DNA of 64,000 nucleotides from Malus domestica (Eukaryota; Streptophyta; Magnoliopsida; Rosales; Rosaceae): the NCBI RefSeq assembly GCF_042453785.1, contig NC_091677.1, positions 4,559,501 through 4,623,500 on the forward strand, in the 5' to 3' direction. Shown one piece after another: positions 53,830-64,000 of this stretch. Numbering within the stretch: position 1 is the stretch's first letter; every line of letters starts with the position of its first letter. Below the pieces are notes generated by a model. That model did not search any database and had not been told where the DNA came from. It saw only the letters and a list, made by a program, of their open reading frames with translations. The translations under genes and the position numbers were made by a program.

Positions 53830-54440
53830 ATGCCTCCTACGAGCCCGACTCAATCAGAGAAGATATTTTCCGAGTGCAAATCGCCACCGCCTCCACTCCA
53901 ACACAAGGATGAAAATTCTCAAAACTCCGGCAACGATTTACGCAAAACCACCACGCCGGACCACCTTAAAGTCCCCAAGGCATTTAAATTCCCAGAAAGG
54001 TATTAAATCTTCCATTCATATTGTCATATAAGATTACTCTGCACACACACATATATATGTTATCGATAATATCTCGATATTGATGCGGGTCTGTTCTTAT
54101 TAGACATCCTATACACAAGATTTATGATTTATGTGTTATATATTTTCTTAAATTTTGTAGGTATACAAGCCCAACAGATATGAAATTGTCCCCTGTAACA
54201 AAAGGCCTTCTAGCCAGAAACAGAAAGGGCGGTGCCCTCTTGCCCCCTAGCAAAAATTTACTCAAACCTCCTCTAGGTACATACATACACACATACATAC
54301 ATATTATATCACTGCATGAACATTATTAAAAACTTGATGCAGGAAATTTAATTGGGTTTTTTTGGGTCACTGCTGCAGATTCAGGAGTTGCAGGTGTGGA
54401 TGGTCCAGCTTCAGAAGTAAAGTTTGGGTGCAATAATTGA
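53830..54440 (+). CDS. Small Pro/Lys-rich protein of unknown function
   Basis: Three exons (53830-53999, 54161-54276, 54379-54440) with GT-AG borders in phase; 115 residues from ATG 53830 to TGA 54438-54440. The N-terminus is low complexity (PPTSPTQSEK, SPPPPLQHK). The centre has a compact, probably conserved motif 'KVPKAFKFPERYTSPTDMKL' followed by 'SPVTKGLLARNRKGGALLPP'. No membrane segment or signal peptide. I do not recognise a named family; the motif looks like one of the small uncharacterised plant protein groups. Start and splicing are well supported. Confidence 0.7.
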
Positions 54441-54688
54441 AGGCTATGAGGAGAAGCACTTTTGTGACTTTTTTTCCAACAGCTTTTTTCTTGTTTTTTG
54501 TTTCAGCTTTCACTGTTTCAAACTTGGTGGAATTTGATGCATTTTGGAACAGTTGTGTTTCTGGTGATGAGATTTTTCAACGTGTCCTCAATTCCTCATG
54601 CTCACTCACTCATGTTTGATTGTACCAAAAACTTGTGTCAATGATTTTGTACTTGCCCTTGTACTGGTTGAAACCATGCCTTGTTTCT

Positions 54689-54970
54689 GTTAGAATTCGA
54701 GCTTTCGACTCAAAACCAATTGATAATGTGTGTCTAGACAGAAGACCGTTTATGCACTTTATGTCAGACTCTTATCTCTAATGTGGGATACTCTCAACAT
54801 GTCTCTTTAGTTTCTCGAGTCTAACACGTGTTCAGTTTTTATTAGGTGAAGTGAGAACTCATATATGCTCTTCTAGTAGGATGTTACAATGTGGGATAAT
54901 CTCAACATGTTTCTTTAGTGTCTCGAGCCTAACACGTGTTCAATTTTTATTAGGTGACGTGAGAACTACA
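54689..54970. repeat. Two-copy repeat 'aatgtgggata...ctcaacatg'
   Basis: 54778-54853 and 54888-54967 share 'aatgtgggat', 'ctcaacatgt', 'taacacgtgttca' and 'tttttattaggtga'. Likely debris of a dispersed element beginning 'tgttagaattcgagc' at 54689. Borders uncertain. Confidence 0.6.
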
Positions 54971-55089
54971 AAATAAAATTAACCAAGAGGGTGTAGTTGT
55001 TACAGTTTGTGATTATGCTTTGTTAACTACTAATTTCAGTAAATACAATCAAACTCTCAATTCTTTGAGCCAAAAGAAACTTTTAATCT

Positions 55090-55211
55090 TCAAGGCTTGA
55101 ATGATTTTCTCAGCTCATCCTCTGAAACAAACTTCTCATCCTCTCCTGGCTCCAGTAACACATAAGTTTCACTGTTATGGTATATATCCTTCTCCGCCTC
55201 ACTGCACAAAC
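55090..55211 (-). pseudogene. C-terminal exon resembling CRR7 (NDH-complex assembly factor)
   Basis: Minus-strand exon with acceptor 'ttggacag' and TGA at 55090-55092. It reads 'SETYVLLEPGEDEKFVSEDE' and ends soon after. The 'TYVLLEPG..EEFVS..EL' motif resembles CHLORORESPIRATORY REDUCTION 7, a small chloroplast protein needed for NDH subcomplex A. The expected following ~40 residues are missing, so it is a truncated gene or a fragment. Possible upstream exons (around 55755-55830, 'KMVPVEGVLKKQLFHGG') do not clearly belong to it. The identity rests on one motif recalled from the family. Confidence 0.35.
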
Positions 55212-56180
55212 CTGTCCAAAAATTGCAACACAAATTTTAAATCTAGGATTTCATGCTGAAGTAAAAACTTGTTCTCGTTGATTCAAGCGGTATTCTACTT
55301 TAATTGAATCTTAACTATGGGAAGGGAGATATCCACTCTAGCCAACATGACTACGTCTAGGTTTGCAGGGAGGGGAGGGGGCACATCAGCTCTAGCCAAC
55401 ATGACTACGCTATGTTTGCTGACGAAGTACTTCATGTACTCAGACTCATCATTTTTTCGTGTCGGCATTAATTGAATTACGGGAGCTCGAATCCGGCTCT
55501 TTGTACCTTCTGTGCCTGCAATTATAGTGCTGTTAGTGATGTTAGAATACAGCGTTTTGTATAACTAAAGTTAGCAACATCATCATTGCCTGCAGCTTAC
55601 TCATAAAACATTGTACGGCCATTGGGAGTCACCGGTTGTATACAACTATGTGCATGTCTCTCTTATCACGTAACCATGATTGTATCAGTCGGTGGTAGGA
55701 CATGATTGTTCTAAGATATATATACATTTAGTTTCAAAAGGTCTAAGATATAAAAGAGAGTACAGCTTACAGTTAAAAGCCAGAAATCCACCATGGAATA
55801 ACTGTTTCTTCAAAACTCCTTCCACTGGAACCATTTTTCCTGCAAATTCCAAATCCAAAAGCATGTGAATCAAAACAAGATCTTGCAGATAGCATGCTAA
55901 AACTCAGCCTCTGGTAGTCTAAACTTGTCACCCTCATATTCCATTGTATTTCCAATTCTACCCCTCCCATCCCTCAGAGGCTCAGACAATTTTCATTTGG
56001 GCTTCAAAATGGGCCTACCCCACAAGTGGGCCAACTTCTAGACCCTCATCTTTTCTTTCCCGCGTGAACCGGTTAGTTCGTTAATTTAGCATTTTGGTTC
56101 ACAAGAGTTCCAGTCAGTTAATCAGTTAGTAAAAATGGCGACAGAAGACCTTCCATCTGATCCGTTGGTTACTTTTGTTT
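55212..56180. other. Region with unresolved minus-strand coding traces
   Basis: An open stretch near 55450-55530 reads 'KSRIRAPVIQLMPTRKNDES' and one near 55755-55830 lies between splice-like signals. The 20-bp motif 'ctagccaacatgactacg' occurs twice (55342 and 55394). I cannot assemble a gene from these. Confidence 0.35.
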
Positions 56181-57033
56181 CACAATAACAAAGTAAGAAA
56201 CCCTCCGAGGTTGTCTCCCACCCCTTTTTAGCTCCTTTATTTCTCTCTTACTCTCACCCCAAACTCCTTTTCTTCCCAAACCCAAATTGTACCATCTTTT
56301 GAATCACAACCATTGTGATGTTCAAGGGTATTCAACTTTTATGTTAAAGAGCTCCTGGGTTTGATTTGATTTACGGGTTCAACATCGAAAAGGGTTTTTG
56401 AAGATTCAAGTAACGGCCTTTTGTTTATATGTGATGATTATTTTGGTTCTCCATTTAGTGGTAAGTTTGCTGCTCAAAACCCAGTTTCCAGAATCTAAGA
56501 TATGCATCTCTATAGGGTTTGATTTGTGATTAACCCTTATGCATGGTTCAAACCAAGATTAGGGTTTTGCTTGCAATTTTAAAAGATTGAGCCTCTCTGA
56601 TTGTAAAAATATATGATTGTGATGATTTTTCTTCTTCTATAATCTACTCTAATTTACGGGGAGTGGGATTAAAACTTGGTAAAACAAGGTATGCATACTA
56701 CCCTGCCAACTGGCCTAGTCTACGTCTGCATATGGTTACAATGTTTAAAGTGCTACCATATGTGAAAGTATGCTTGTGATGTTATTGAAACGCTGCATTT
56801 AGCTCTCAACGTGTTTGCATGAAGTCGAGTAATTAACCATATTTGATATTGTTCATACCATGCAGTTAAATATCAATTATTGTTGATGTGCTCTTTCCTT
56901 TCTGTTGTCACATTGTGTATAAGTAGTTAATTATTGTTGATATTGTTCATATCATGCAGTTAAATAACAATTAGAGACAGGCAAAGGAGATTTGATTCTC
57001 TGAAGATAATCAACTGTTGCAAATTATAAAGTC

Positions 57034-58711
57034 ATGGATGATGCATATAGGGATGCAAGTGGTAGTAAGCATCCAAGGGTGCATTTTGAAAGCGATCTGG
57101 TTAATCACCACCGAAATTCAAGCTTCCCATCATCCTCGTCATCATCACCATCGTCCTCATCATCGTCATCTCCACGTTCATCGCTGGAATCATCTGTCAA
57201 TGGTACAGAAGGTGGTAACAATCCCTGCGTAACAACGACACGACCAGACCACGAGTCTCAGGGGGCTCTGTCATTACCAGAGGGTTATTCTTCTCCGATT
57301 CTGCCTTGGAGCATGCAAAGCGGATCATCCGCGCAATCCTCTCAGTTTCAGATGATGGGAAGGCCTGCAGGATATGACCCGAGTCGAATCCCATCGAATA
57401 TTTTTTCCAGTAAACCGGCAGCAGGCATGGATTGGAGTGTTGCTTCAAATGAATCATTATTTAGTCTTCATGTGGGGAACAACAGCTTCTCGAGAGATCA
57501 GTTTGCTTTTCTGAATAAATCCGGAGAGCTTTATAAATCCGGTGAACTGACGCGGCATGATGAATTATTCTACATTCCAACTCCACTTCCCACAGTTACT
57601 GAGGCAGAAACTATTGAAATTAAGATTCACAATGTGGAGAAAGAGAAGGTTGAAAACAAGGCTCCGAACGTGGAGGCAAAAATCGAGGAAAATGAGAGTG
57701 CAAATGTGGAGATATATAAGGTTGAAAGCGTGAGGGAAAATGTGGAAAAGGAATCAGTAGAAGAAACAGAAGGACCAGATGAATCCGCAAAGACAGAAGC
57801 CATAAAACCCAAGGAAATCTGGAATTCTGTCGCTTCAAACCGGTCTGATGGGAGCAATAACAGCACCAAGTCATTCCGGTTCCCAGTGTAAGCATTGTTA
57901 ACTTCATTCCTTGCAGTTAGGATTATCCGGTATTTGTTCATGGCAGGAATAGAATACTTGAAAATTATTGCATATGGTTCTTGCACGGCAGACATTCTCA
58001 GTGCAAGACGTCCACCCTTTATTCAAGGAAGGAGCTAGAAATGTTTTTGACTGGGGGCGTCCTAAAACAACCAAGTAAAATAATGGGTGTTAAGTTGTTG
58101 AGGGTCAAGTACAATGAAAAATCTCTAAATTAAAAAGTTAAATTTTAAATTGTAATGCCACAAACGAATGGACGAAGTAAATTCATATAAAATACTTTGC
58201 AGAGTAAATTTCTTATATCAAGTTATGATGCTTCATCGGTTGAATCCAATCTATTTATGAAACCCCCAGTTCAATTGAGTTTGATTTAGGTTAGAAAACG
58301 TGAAATATTCGGAACCAAAATCAAAAATTTTATTGTTGTTTTAATTGTCATGACAATTTTTTTCATCGCCCAAAAATCTGAGTGGGGGCGGATGCCCCCT
58401 CTGGGCCTTAGGTAGCTCCGCCCTTGCCTTTATTAAAGGACGGATTTGTATCAATGTGGTCGATATGTATCAATAAATTGTCAGTACGCTTGAACTGATA
58501 GCAGTTGGTGTTTTTCAGGTTGGCAGGTCATGAGGTTGAAAAAAATATCCCTGCAGAGATGGACTCAGGAAAGCTAGAGTCAGAGCCGCACGCACAGCAG
58601 GAGATGCATAAGCAAGTAGAGCACGAAGCCCCCGAAACACCCCTAAATGTCGCCACAACTCAACCAACCAGTTGGTTTTCGTGCTTCTGTTGTTGCACCC
58701 CCTGCCGTTGA
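57034..58711 (+). CDS. Acidic Ser-rich protein with Cys-rich C-terminus, unknown function
   Basis: Two coding exons, 57034-57887 and 58519-58711, spliced at GT|GTAAGC and TTTTTCAG|G in phase; 348 residues. A leader with possible introns lies at 56200-57033. The N-terminus has 'KHPRVHFESD' then a long Ser run. The middle has 'EGYSSPILPWSMQSG' and 'GMDWSVASNESLFSLHVGNN'. An acidic heptad-like segment follows (about residues 190-260, 'VEKEKVENKAPNVEAKIEEN'). 'SNNSTKSFRFPVLAGHE' crosses the junction and the end is 'WFSCFCCCTPCR'. The terminal Cys cluster after W suggests S-acylation and membrane attachment. The SFxFPVL block plus Cys tail recurs in plant proteins of unknown role, as far as I recall. 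The intron holds a hAT-like repeat. Confidence 0.75.
58018..58435. mobile_element. Non-autonomous DNA element in the intron of the 57034 gene
   Basis: The left end 'aaggaaggagctagaaatg' and 'gactgggggcg' pair loosely with the right end 'gtgggggcggatgcccc' and 'ggtagctccgcccttgcctt'. About 420 bp, AT-rich between. The style is that of a common hAT-like plant repeat; no target duplication established. Confidence 0.55.
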
Positions 58712-58995
58712 TCTAAAAAGCCTTCCTAGGTAGATGCTTTGGATTTCAAAGTTGCTTCCTTGCCAAGTTTCAAAGAACCTCAAGGCTTGTCCAAGTGGTG
58801 GAGTTCCCATTAGGTTAGGTTTGGGTTGAAGAGAAGGCCATAGAAAATGAAGAAACCAAAAGAGCGATGAACAAGTGAGAGTTGATGTACATAGAGATCT
58901 GCACTATATGATGTTTAATGGTATATTGAAAACTGTTGTATATAGATCTATATCATGTACATAAAGCAATAGGTTCTTCACTTTACACTATTATT

Positions 58996-59163
58996 TATAT
59001 AAAGGAGTTTTAACAAAAAGCTTATGGTACTGTTCACTTTAACGAAAAACCATATTTTTACACTAAAAAGTCAATCATGGTACTATTCACTTTACCCTTT
59101 ATTTTGTCCTTATCATTAAAACTCAAAGTTTTCAAACCACTTTCATAAGTTTTCATTTTATAT
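58996..59163. mobile_element. MITE of the 'ctttaacgaaaa' family, opposite orientation
   Basis: 'ggtactgttcactttaacga', 'acactaaaaagtcaatcatg' and 'cattaaaactcaaagttttc' are the reverse complement of 46221-46385. It lies just past the poly(A) region of the 57034 gene. Confidence 0.78.
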
Positions 59164-59864
59164 AATCCTGCTTAAAAAACATGTCTAACTTTCCTTTGGT
59201 TTAGTGCCTATATGGTGAATTATTAATTGAATTCTCTAAATTTTTGTTTTGCACGCAATAACTAACAGAGATAACATGGTCATTTTAAGCTTAGTTCAAG
59301 GGCCAATTAAGTTTCAGTCCTTAAAACATTTCACCGATGCACATAGGCAAATATAGTAAAATATTGAATAAAAACCTTGCTTTCGAATAAGATTGATAAC
59401 AAACGTAACCACAATAGTATTACCAAGAGTTTCTTCGTCAGATAACTAAAATTGACATATACCCCCGCAAGGAGAATCTCTGCAATTCATTTACGTTTAT
59501 GATATATCGTACCACTATATTATAATACGTGCTTTGGTAATAAGTGTGTGATATACAACTACTACTAGGTGTTTAGTGTGCAAGTTAGAGAACGTCACTC
59601 CTACATCGGGATTGTGTAATCTACATGTTCAAAATTCAAATTTAGAGAACGTCATTCCTACATCAGGATTGCGTAGTCTACATGTTCAAAATTCAACATA
59701 TTAAGTTGGCCTTTTCTTATGAGGTCAAGGTGTGAACTTTCTGTTTAGGAACTTTAGGTACATGACAAAAGAGCTAAAAAGCATTATTTCTGGATGCTGA
59801 GAAAAGCCTACAATTTATATAATCAGTTTGCTTTCTTCACTAGAGTATGTTTTTCTTCAATAGA
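59164..59864. other. Intergenic region with a two-copy 56-bp repeat
   Basis: 59586-59697 holds two tandem copies of 'agagaacgtca(c/t)tcctacat', 'tctacatgttcaaaattcaa'. Nothing else is recognised. Confidence 0.6.
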
Positions 59865-59874
59865 GTATGTTTAT

Positions 59875-60239
59875 GGAATAAGATCCTCTTCGGATTCTCT
59901 TCGGATCCTTTTTATCTAGATATCCTAGATATTTTATTTTTGTCTGTTCAATAAAAAATCAAACAGCCAAGAAAACGATCAAACGGCCTGGACACAATTG
60001 AAATGAGAAGAAGCTGCGATGGTAGCAGCGGCCATGGGATCCTCCACATCGAGATCCGCGACGCTGGTGTTGACGACGACATCATTGGAATCGGAGTCGT
60101 TATCAATTTTTTCACGGCACTGTACGAGGAAGGAGAAGAAGCTTCAATGACTTCGCGGCCCTGCTCGAGGTAAGGCATGTAGGCAATCTTGAAGGTCCGG
60201 AGGATCCGGATGGAAGGGATCTAGAGATGATCCTTTCCC
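59875..60239 (-). mobile_element. Candidate Pack-MULE carrying a GC-rich gene fragment
   Basis: 365 bp. The left end GGAATAAGATCCTCTTCGG and right end GATGATCCTTTCCC form an imperfect inverted repeat related to the MULE MITE at 23910. The flanks TATGTTTAT (59866-59874) and TATGTACAT (60240-60248) are a 9-bp pair with two mismatches. The interior (about 59965-60180) is GC-rich in an AT-rich setting. On the minus strand it has an open frame from ATG 60178; another frame reads 'NDVVVNTSVADLDVEDPMAA'. The source gene is not recognised. Confidence 0.55.
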
Positions 60240-60248
60240 TATGTACAT

Positions 60249-61240
60249 ACGTGCATCAATCCTATGCCCACCATCCACAACTCTATACGATTTGATCAGG
60301 TTTGAGTATCTGAATTATTTTGTAATAAATAAGTAGTATCAATCTTGTTTAGAATCGAGAAACCAATCACACATGCACAGTTCTTGGAACAAAAAAGAAG
60401 TTTAAAAGCAACAAAAAGACATGAACATTCAGAGCATTATGATCATTAGGTTACTTGCAACACTAATCTTCAATGCCGTAGTAATAAATCTAAATCACTT
60501 GCGTCACAAGTCTCGTGCTAAGCAGAATCGATCTTAACCACGAAATAAGGGATCACAACCTTTATGTGGTGGAGGGTTCACATGCACTTCTCTACCTTTC
60601 ATGTTCTTTTGAGATTTTTCTCTTATTTTGGGTAAAAGTAGCAAGTACATACCATATCTCTATCAATCGCGTTCCAAGCTTGTAGCTTTCCAAAAAATTA
60701 AATCACATTAAATCATAGATATGGACGGCCGTGGCTCCATGAGCTAAAATCCCAGTGGAATCCAGTACATACACATTGGCTCCCCACCCCCTCCTTTGCC
60801 CATCTGGACCTCATCACTAGAGTAAGGAAGACCCCCAACAACCCATCAAAAGGTCTTGTGGGCCCCACTCCTCCCTTCTGGAAGGACATCCCACGTGGTT
60901 TCCATCTTGTGCAGCCACGTGTGTAGAGGTCTTCATCAGCCTTGATGAGTCTTTTTTCCCTCTCTTCCTTCCCCTTTCTCACTCACTAAACCACATATAT
61001 ATGGTCTCCTCAAGGACGGTCACCTTACTACAATAAAATGTGTTTGTTCTGGTATTTCAAACTAATCAAACGATATTTGTGTGTTAAGTTAAACAACATG
61101 AAGACTTGTGACATCGTTAAGTGTCTCAATAACATGCAAGTTTATTTCTAAACTCAAAAAAGAAACTTAAGAAATACTCGATCGTAGTAGTATTTTTTAA
61201 CGAGTTATGGACTTGTAGTTAAACTGAATATCTGTAATAG
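60249..61240. other. Intergenic region with a promoter-like cluster
   Basis: Two CACGTG boxes (60892-60897 in 'cccacgtggtttcc' and 60916-60921 in 'gccacgtgtgtag') and a TATA-like 'catatatatgg' at 60992-61002 lie within 110 bp, oriented for plus-strand transcription. No coding frame follows within 1 kb. The cluster may be a distal promoter of RPK2 or belong to a non-coding transcript. Confidence 0.4.
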
Positions 61241-61256
61241 TATCTTAAACTAATCA

Positions 61257-61375
61257 TACGCTTTTGCATAAGCGAAACATCTAACATTCCGTTATCTGTT
61301 GACGAAAGCATTACTGATATGCTTTTGCGCAAACGAAACATCTAACATTCCGTTATCTGTTGACGAAACCGTCAC
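61257..61375. repeat. Two-copy ~62-bp direct repeat upstream of RPK2
   Basis: 'cgaaacatctaacattccgt' and 'tatctgttgacgaaa' occur at 61276-61310 and 61337-61371 with 'gcttttgc' before each. Position about 1 kb before the RPK2 start. Confidence 0.85.
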
Positions 61376-61542
61376 AGTAACGCATCCGATGTAAGTCCGC
61401 CGTTACGAGTGCATTTATTGTCCGGCGGTGGACCCCATTCCCTCTATGGTCCCAACACCCACCAAATACGACAATACCGTGAAAATGTAAAGAATTTACC
61501 TTTTTTTTAAATAAAAAAACGGACGAAGGCACGTGAAACGGG

Positions 61543-61574
<32 letters not shown>

Positions 61575-61619
61575 GAAGAACGCGTTTTCTTCCCAAAAGA
61601 AACACAGCTGAATGACTCC

Positions 61620-62356
61620 TCCGCTCTCTCTCTCTCTCTCTCCTCCTCCGCTCTCTACCTCTCTCTCATCAGGGACCAACAAAATTAGGGTTAGGTTTCC
61701 ATAAACCCCTTTTTACTCTTTCTGTGCAAGTCCAAGGGAAGGAAAGGGTTTTTGGGGTTTTGATCTCTTGGGTTCCGGAGACCCTTTTCTCTGCGGCAGG
61801 ATCGACATGAATTCCCCAATTTTCAAGAGGAATACGCAGTCTCTGAGCAAAATCCGAGTAGCGGCACCGCGCCGGTAGCTTTCCACTGTTTCGATTTGAA
61901 TTTCAGGGCAAGAAAAAAAAAAGCAGATTTCAAAGGAAAGTCAAAGGATTTTACTCCCACTGATGCGAGGTACATATAGTCTGATGTTAAATTTACCAAA
62001 AATTTTAGGTTTGGATTTAGTTCATAGTTTTGGGAGGTTTGACTGTTTCGGTAGAGCATTAGTGAAAGCAGTCGTTTTGTGTCCGTACAGTTGGTAGTGG
62101 GAAATGAAAATTGCCCTGTTAATTTGTTGCAGCCGCCATGGCCTCCGAAAGACGGCATTCATGTAAGAGCAAGAAGCGGTCGAGCTACTGACGAATTATA
62201 GTCATAATCTAGCTGAAATTGTAAGAACTGTGAGTTAAATTTCAATGCTTTTTCGAATCGTTATAGTGTTGAGTCATTTCCTTAATTTCAAGCTGAAATT
62301 GTGTGTGATTTTGTAATTTTTGCAGTGAACCGCTTAACTGAAAGAGTTTTTGAGAG
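61620..62356 (+). promoter_or_regulatory. 5' leader of the RPK2 gene
   Basis: A (CT)n tract at 61623-61641 followed by 'accaacaaaattagggttag' is typical of a plant leader. An upstream ATG at 61807 (MNSPIFKRN...) opens a short frame before the main start. A possible leader intron lies between 'gatgcgag|gtacatatag' (61969) and 'attttttgcag' (62325). The region is otherwise non-coding. Confidence 0.5.
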
Positions 62357-64000
62357 ATGGGTTTTTCTCTATCTTCCTCTTCGGTCATCAAAGGACATGT
62401 TTTTCGCAGACCCACTTCTCCAGTGTTTGTTCTGAAGCTTGTTTTGCTCTTGTGGGTGTTCTTTACTTCTCAGAACTGTGCTGTTCTCGCTGATACTGAC
62501 GCATCGGTGCTTCTTGAGCTAAAAAACTCTGTCTTGGATCCGTCGGGCTTGCTTTCTGGCTGGGATGGTCGGCTCAATTCTGGTCATTGCTCATGGCCTG
62601 GCGTCTTCTGCAACTCAAATTCTCGGGTGGTTTCACTCAACATTACTGGGAATGGAGGAGAAACCGAAGGTAGATCGAAAACTATTGCATGCTCAGATTT
62701 TGCTCAGTTGCCGCTTTATGGATTTGGAATCAGGAGGAGCTGTGAGGGTAGTAGAGGAAGATTGGCTGGGAAGCTCCCGCCTGTAATTGGTAAGCTCACT
62801 GAGCTTAGGGTTTTGTCCCTCCCCTTCAATGGTTTTGAGGGTGAAATTCCTAGTGAAGTTTTGGGCTTGGAAAATTTGGAGGTTCTTGATCTTGAGGGAA
62901 ACTCGATAACTGGGTCGCTGCCCTTTCCGCTTAATCCAAATTTGAGGGTTCTTAATCTGGGGTTTAATAGGATTGAAGGTGAGATACCGACCTCGTGGTC
63001 AAATTATATGAGCCTAGAGATCTTGAATTTAGCTGGGAATCTCGTAAACGGGACAATTCCAGGTTTCATTGGTAGGTTAAAGGCGGTGTACTTGTCATAC
63101 AATTCACTTAGTGGAGATGTTCCCAGCGAGATTGGAGCCAAGTGTGGGAAGCTTGAGCATCTTGATTTGGCGGGTAATTTCTTGGTTCATAAAATTCCAA
63201 GCAGTTTGGGAAATTGCAGCCAGTTGAGGACGTTGTTGCTGTATTCAAATATGTTTGAAGAGGGTATTCCAGCTGAACTTGGACGGCTTCAAGCTCTGGA
63301 AGTGTTGGATGTGTCGAGGAATAGCCTGAGTAGTTCATTACCACCCGAGCTGGGGAATTGTTCTCAGTTGTCTGCCCTTGTGCTGTCATCTATGTTTAAT
63401 CCACTTCCACTAGTCAATGATACTGTAGTGGACTCTTTGCTGGAGCAGTTGAATGCTATGAGTGACGACTTCAATTACTTTCAAGGTACAATGCCTGTAG
63501 AAATTACAACCCTTCCAAAGCTAAGGATCTTGTGGGCACCAAGGGCAAGTATTGAGGGCACTTTCCCAAGCAATTGGGGTGGTTGTGAGTACTTAGAGAT
63601 GATCAATTTGGCTCAGAACTTTTTGACTGGGGAAATTCCTAGCGGACTTAGTCGCTGCAGGAACCTTCAATTTCTTGACGTGAGCTCTAACAGGCTTAGT
63701 GGGGAGCTTTTTCAGGATCTTCATGTTCCTTGTATGGATATGTTTGATATCAGCGGAAACATCTTGTCAGGTTCAATACCTGAATATTTCAACAAAACTT
63801 GTGGTTCTCCTTTGAGAGATTTTTCTTTCAAGTATGAGGATCCGTCCTCACACTATGTAGCATTTTTTGCTTCTAAATCCCAAGTTGGAAACCCATTGCA
63901 AATGCATGGGGAGGTTGATGGTCTTATAGTAGCACACAACTTTGCGCACAATAATTTTACTGGCACTTTGCAGACACTGCCTATTGCACCTGAAAGACTT
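62357..64000 (+). CDS. RPK2: LRR receptor-like kinase, RPK2/TOAD2 type (5' part; runs off the window)
   Basis: ATG at 62357 opens a frame of 548 codons with no stop to the window end. A signal peptide is clear (FVLKLVLLLWVFFTSQNC, about residues 25-45). The LRRNT region follows ('DASVLLELKNSVLDPSGLLS', 'HCSWPGVFCN'), then at least ten leucine-rich repeats ('LRVLSLPFNGFEGEIPSEVL', 'LEVLDLEGNSITGSLP', 'LEHLDLAGNFLVHKIPSSLG', 'LEVLDVSRNSLSSSLPPELG'). The island-like segment 'DFNYFQGTMPVEITTLPKLR' and 'HNFAHNNFTGTLQTLP' match the RPK2 pattern. RPK2 transmits CLE-peptide and other signals at the plasma membrane in meristem, anther and embryo development. The transmembrane and kinase parts lie beyond the window. 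Confidence 0.9.
   Translation, partial: MGFSLSSSSVIKGHVFRRPTSPVFVLKLVLLLWVFFTSQNCAVLADTDASVLLELKNSVLDPSGLLSGWDGRLNSGHCSWPGVFCNSNSRVVSLNITGNGGETEGRSKTIACSDFAQLPLYGFGIRRSCEGSRGRLAGKLPPVIGKLTELRVLSLPFNGFEGEIPSEVLGLENLEVLDLEGNSITGSLPFPLNPNLRVLNLGFNRIEGEIPTSWSNYMSLEILNLAGNLVNGTIPGFIGRLKAVYLSYNSLSGDVPSEIGAKCGKLEHLDLAGNFLVHKIPSSLGNCSQLRTLLLYSNMFEEGIPAELGRLQALEVLDVSRNSLSSSLPPELGNCSQLSALVLSSMFNPLPLVNDTVVDSLLEQLNAMSDDFNYFQGTMPVEITTLPKLRILWAPRASIEGTFPSNWGGCEYLEMINLAQNFLTGEIPSGLSRCRNLQFLDVSSNRLSGELFQDLHVPCMDMFDISGNILSGSIPEYFNKTCGSPLRDFSFKYEDPSSHYVAFFASKSQVGNPLQMHGEVDGLIVAHNFAHNNFTGTLQTLPIAPERL

Overview
This window is plant nuclear DNA, most probably from a woody rosid. The transposon families and the style of the gene set suggest Rosaceae, perhaps apple or pear; that is inference. 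Host genes carry GT-AG introns. The space between them is filled with LTR retrotransposons, an RTE-type LINE, SINEs and many MITEs. I see no bacterial or organellar operon, CRISPR array, rRNA gene or tRNA gene.

Layout. 1-8778: a minus-strand Ty3/gypsy element of the Tat type. It has gag, protease, RT, a Ty3 RNase H, a second archaeal-type RNase H and integrase, broken by in-frame stops and a frameshift. Its right-hand 5' LTR is present. Its long 3' untranslated region (1-2146) is made of several tandem arrays, and the left LTR lies outside the window. 8779-14414: local repeats, MITEs, a four-helix membrane-protein gene (+), an F-box pseudogene (+) and a small tail-anchored protein gene (-). 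14415-19582: a 13-exon WDR12/YTM1-type ribosome-biogenesis gene (-).

The central structure is a direct tandem duplication of about 11.5 kb. Copy A runs from about 18141 to 29327 and copy B from about 29339 to 41163. It carries the 5' part of WDR12, a complete ten-exon alpha/beta hydrolase gene and the 3' part of an EXO70 gene. The result is: complete WDR12, hydrolase A, a broken 3' EXO70 fragment, the junction, a broken 5' WDR12 fragment, hydrolase B, complete EXO70. The junction holds a 19-bp segment copied from elsewhere in WDR12 and was itself duplicated exactly with a 240-bp period. Each copy later gained its own transposons, so the other copy serves as an empty-site control. Copy A has two MULE-type MITEs, a solo LTR, a SINE and other repeats. 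Copy B has a three-LTR Cassandra array and a PIF/Harbinger-like element.

42242-53821 is AT-rich repeat territory. Two intact fold-back MITEs are followed by a third that is split by an RTE LINE with a 15-bp target-site duplication. The LINE in turn encloses part of a second Tat-type element, with an LTR, tandem arrays and an antisense ORF that has its own promoter-like and poly(A)-like signals.

53830-58711 has a small three-exon gene (+), a CRR7-like fragment (-) and a gene for an acidic protein with a Cys-rich tail (+). A candidate Pack-MULE lies at 59875-60239. The window ends inside the first exon of an RPK2/TOAD2-type LRR receptor kinase gene (+), which starts at 62357.

Host roles: WDR12 acts in 60S ribosome assembly, EXO70 in exocytosis and RPK2 in cell-surface peptide signalling. 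They are not a pathway cluster. The main interest is genome structure: serial duplication, replication-type junctions and nested transposition.
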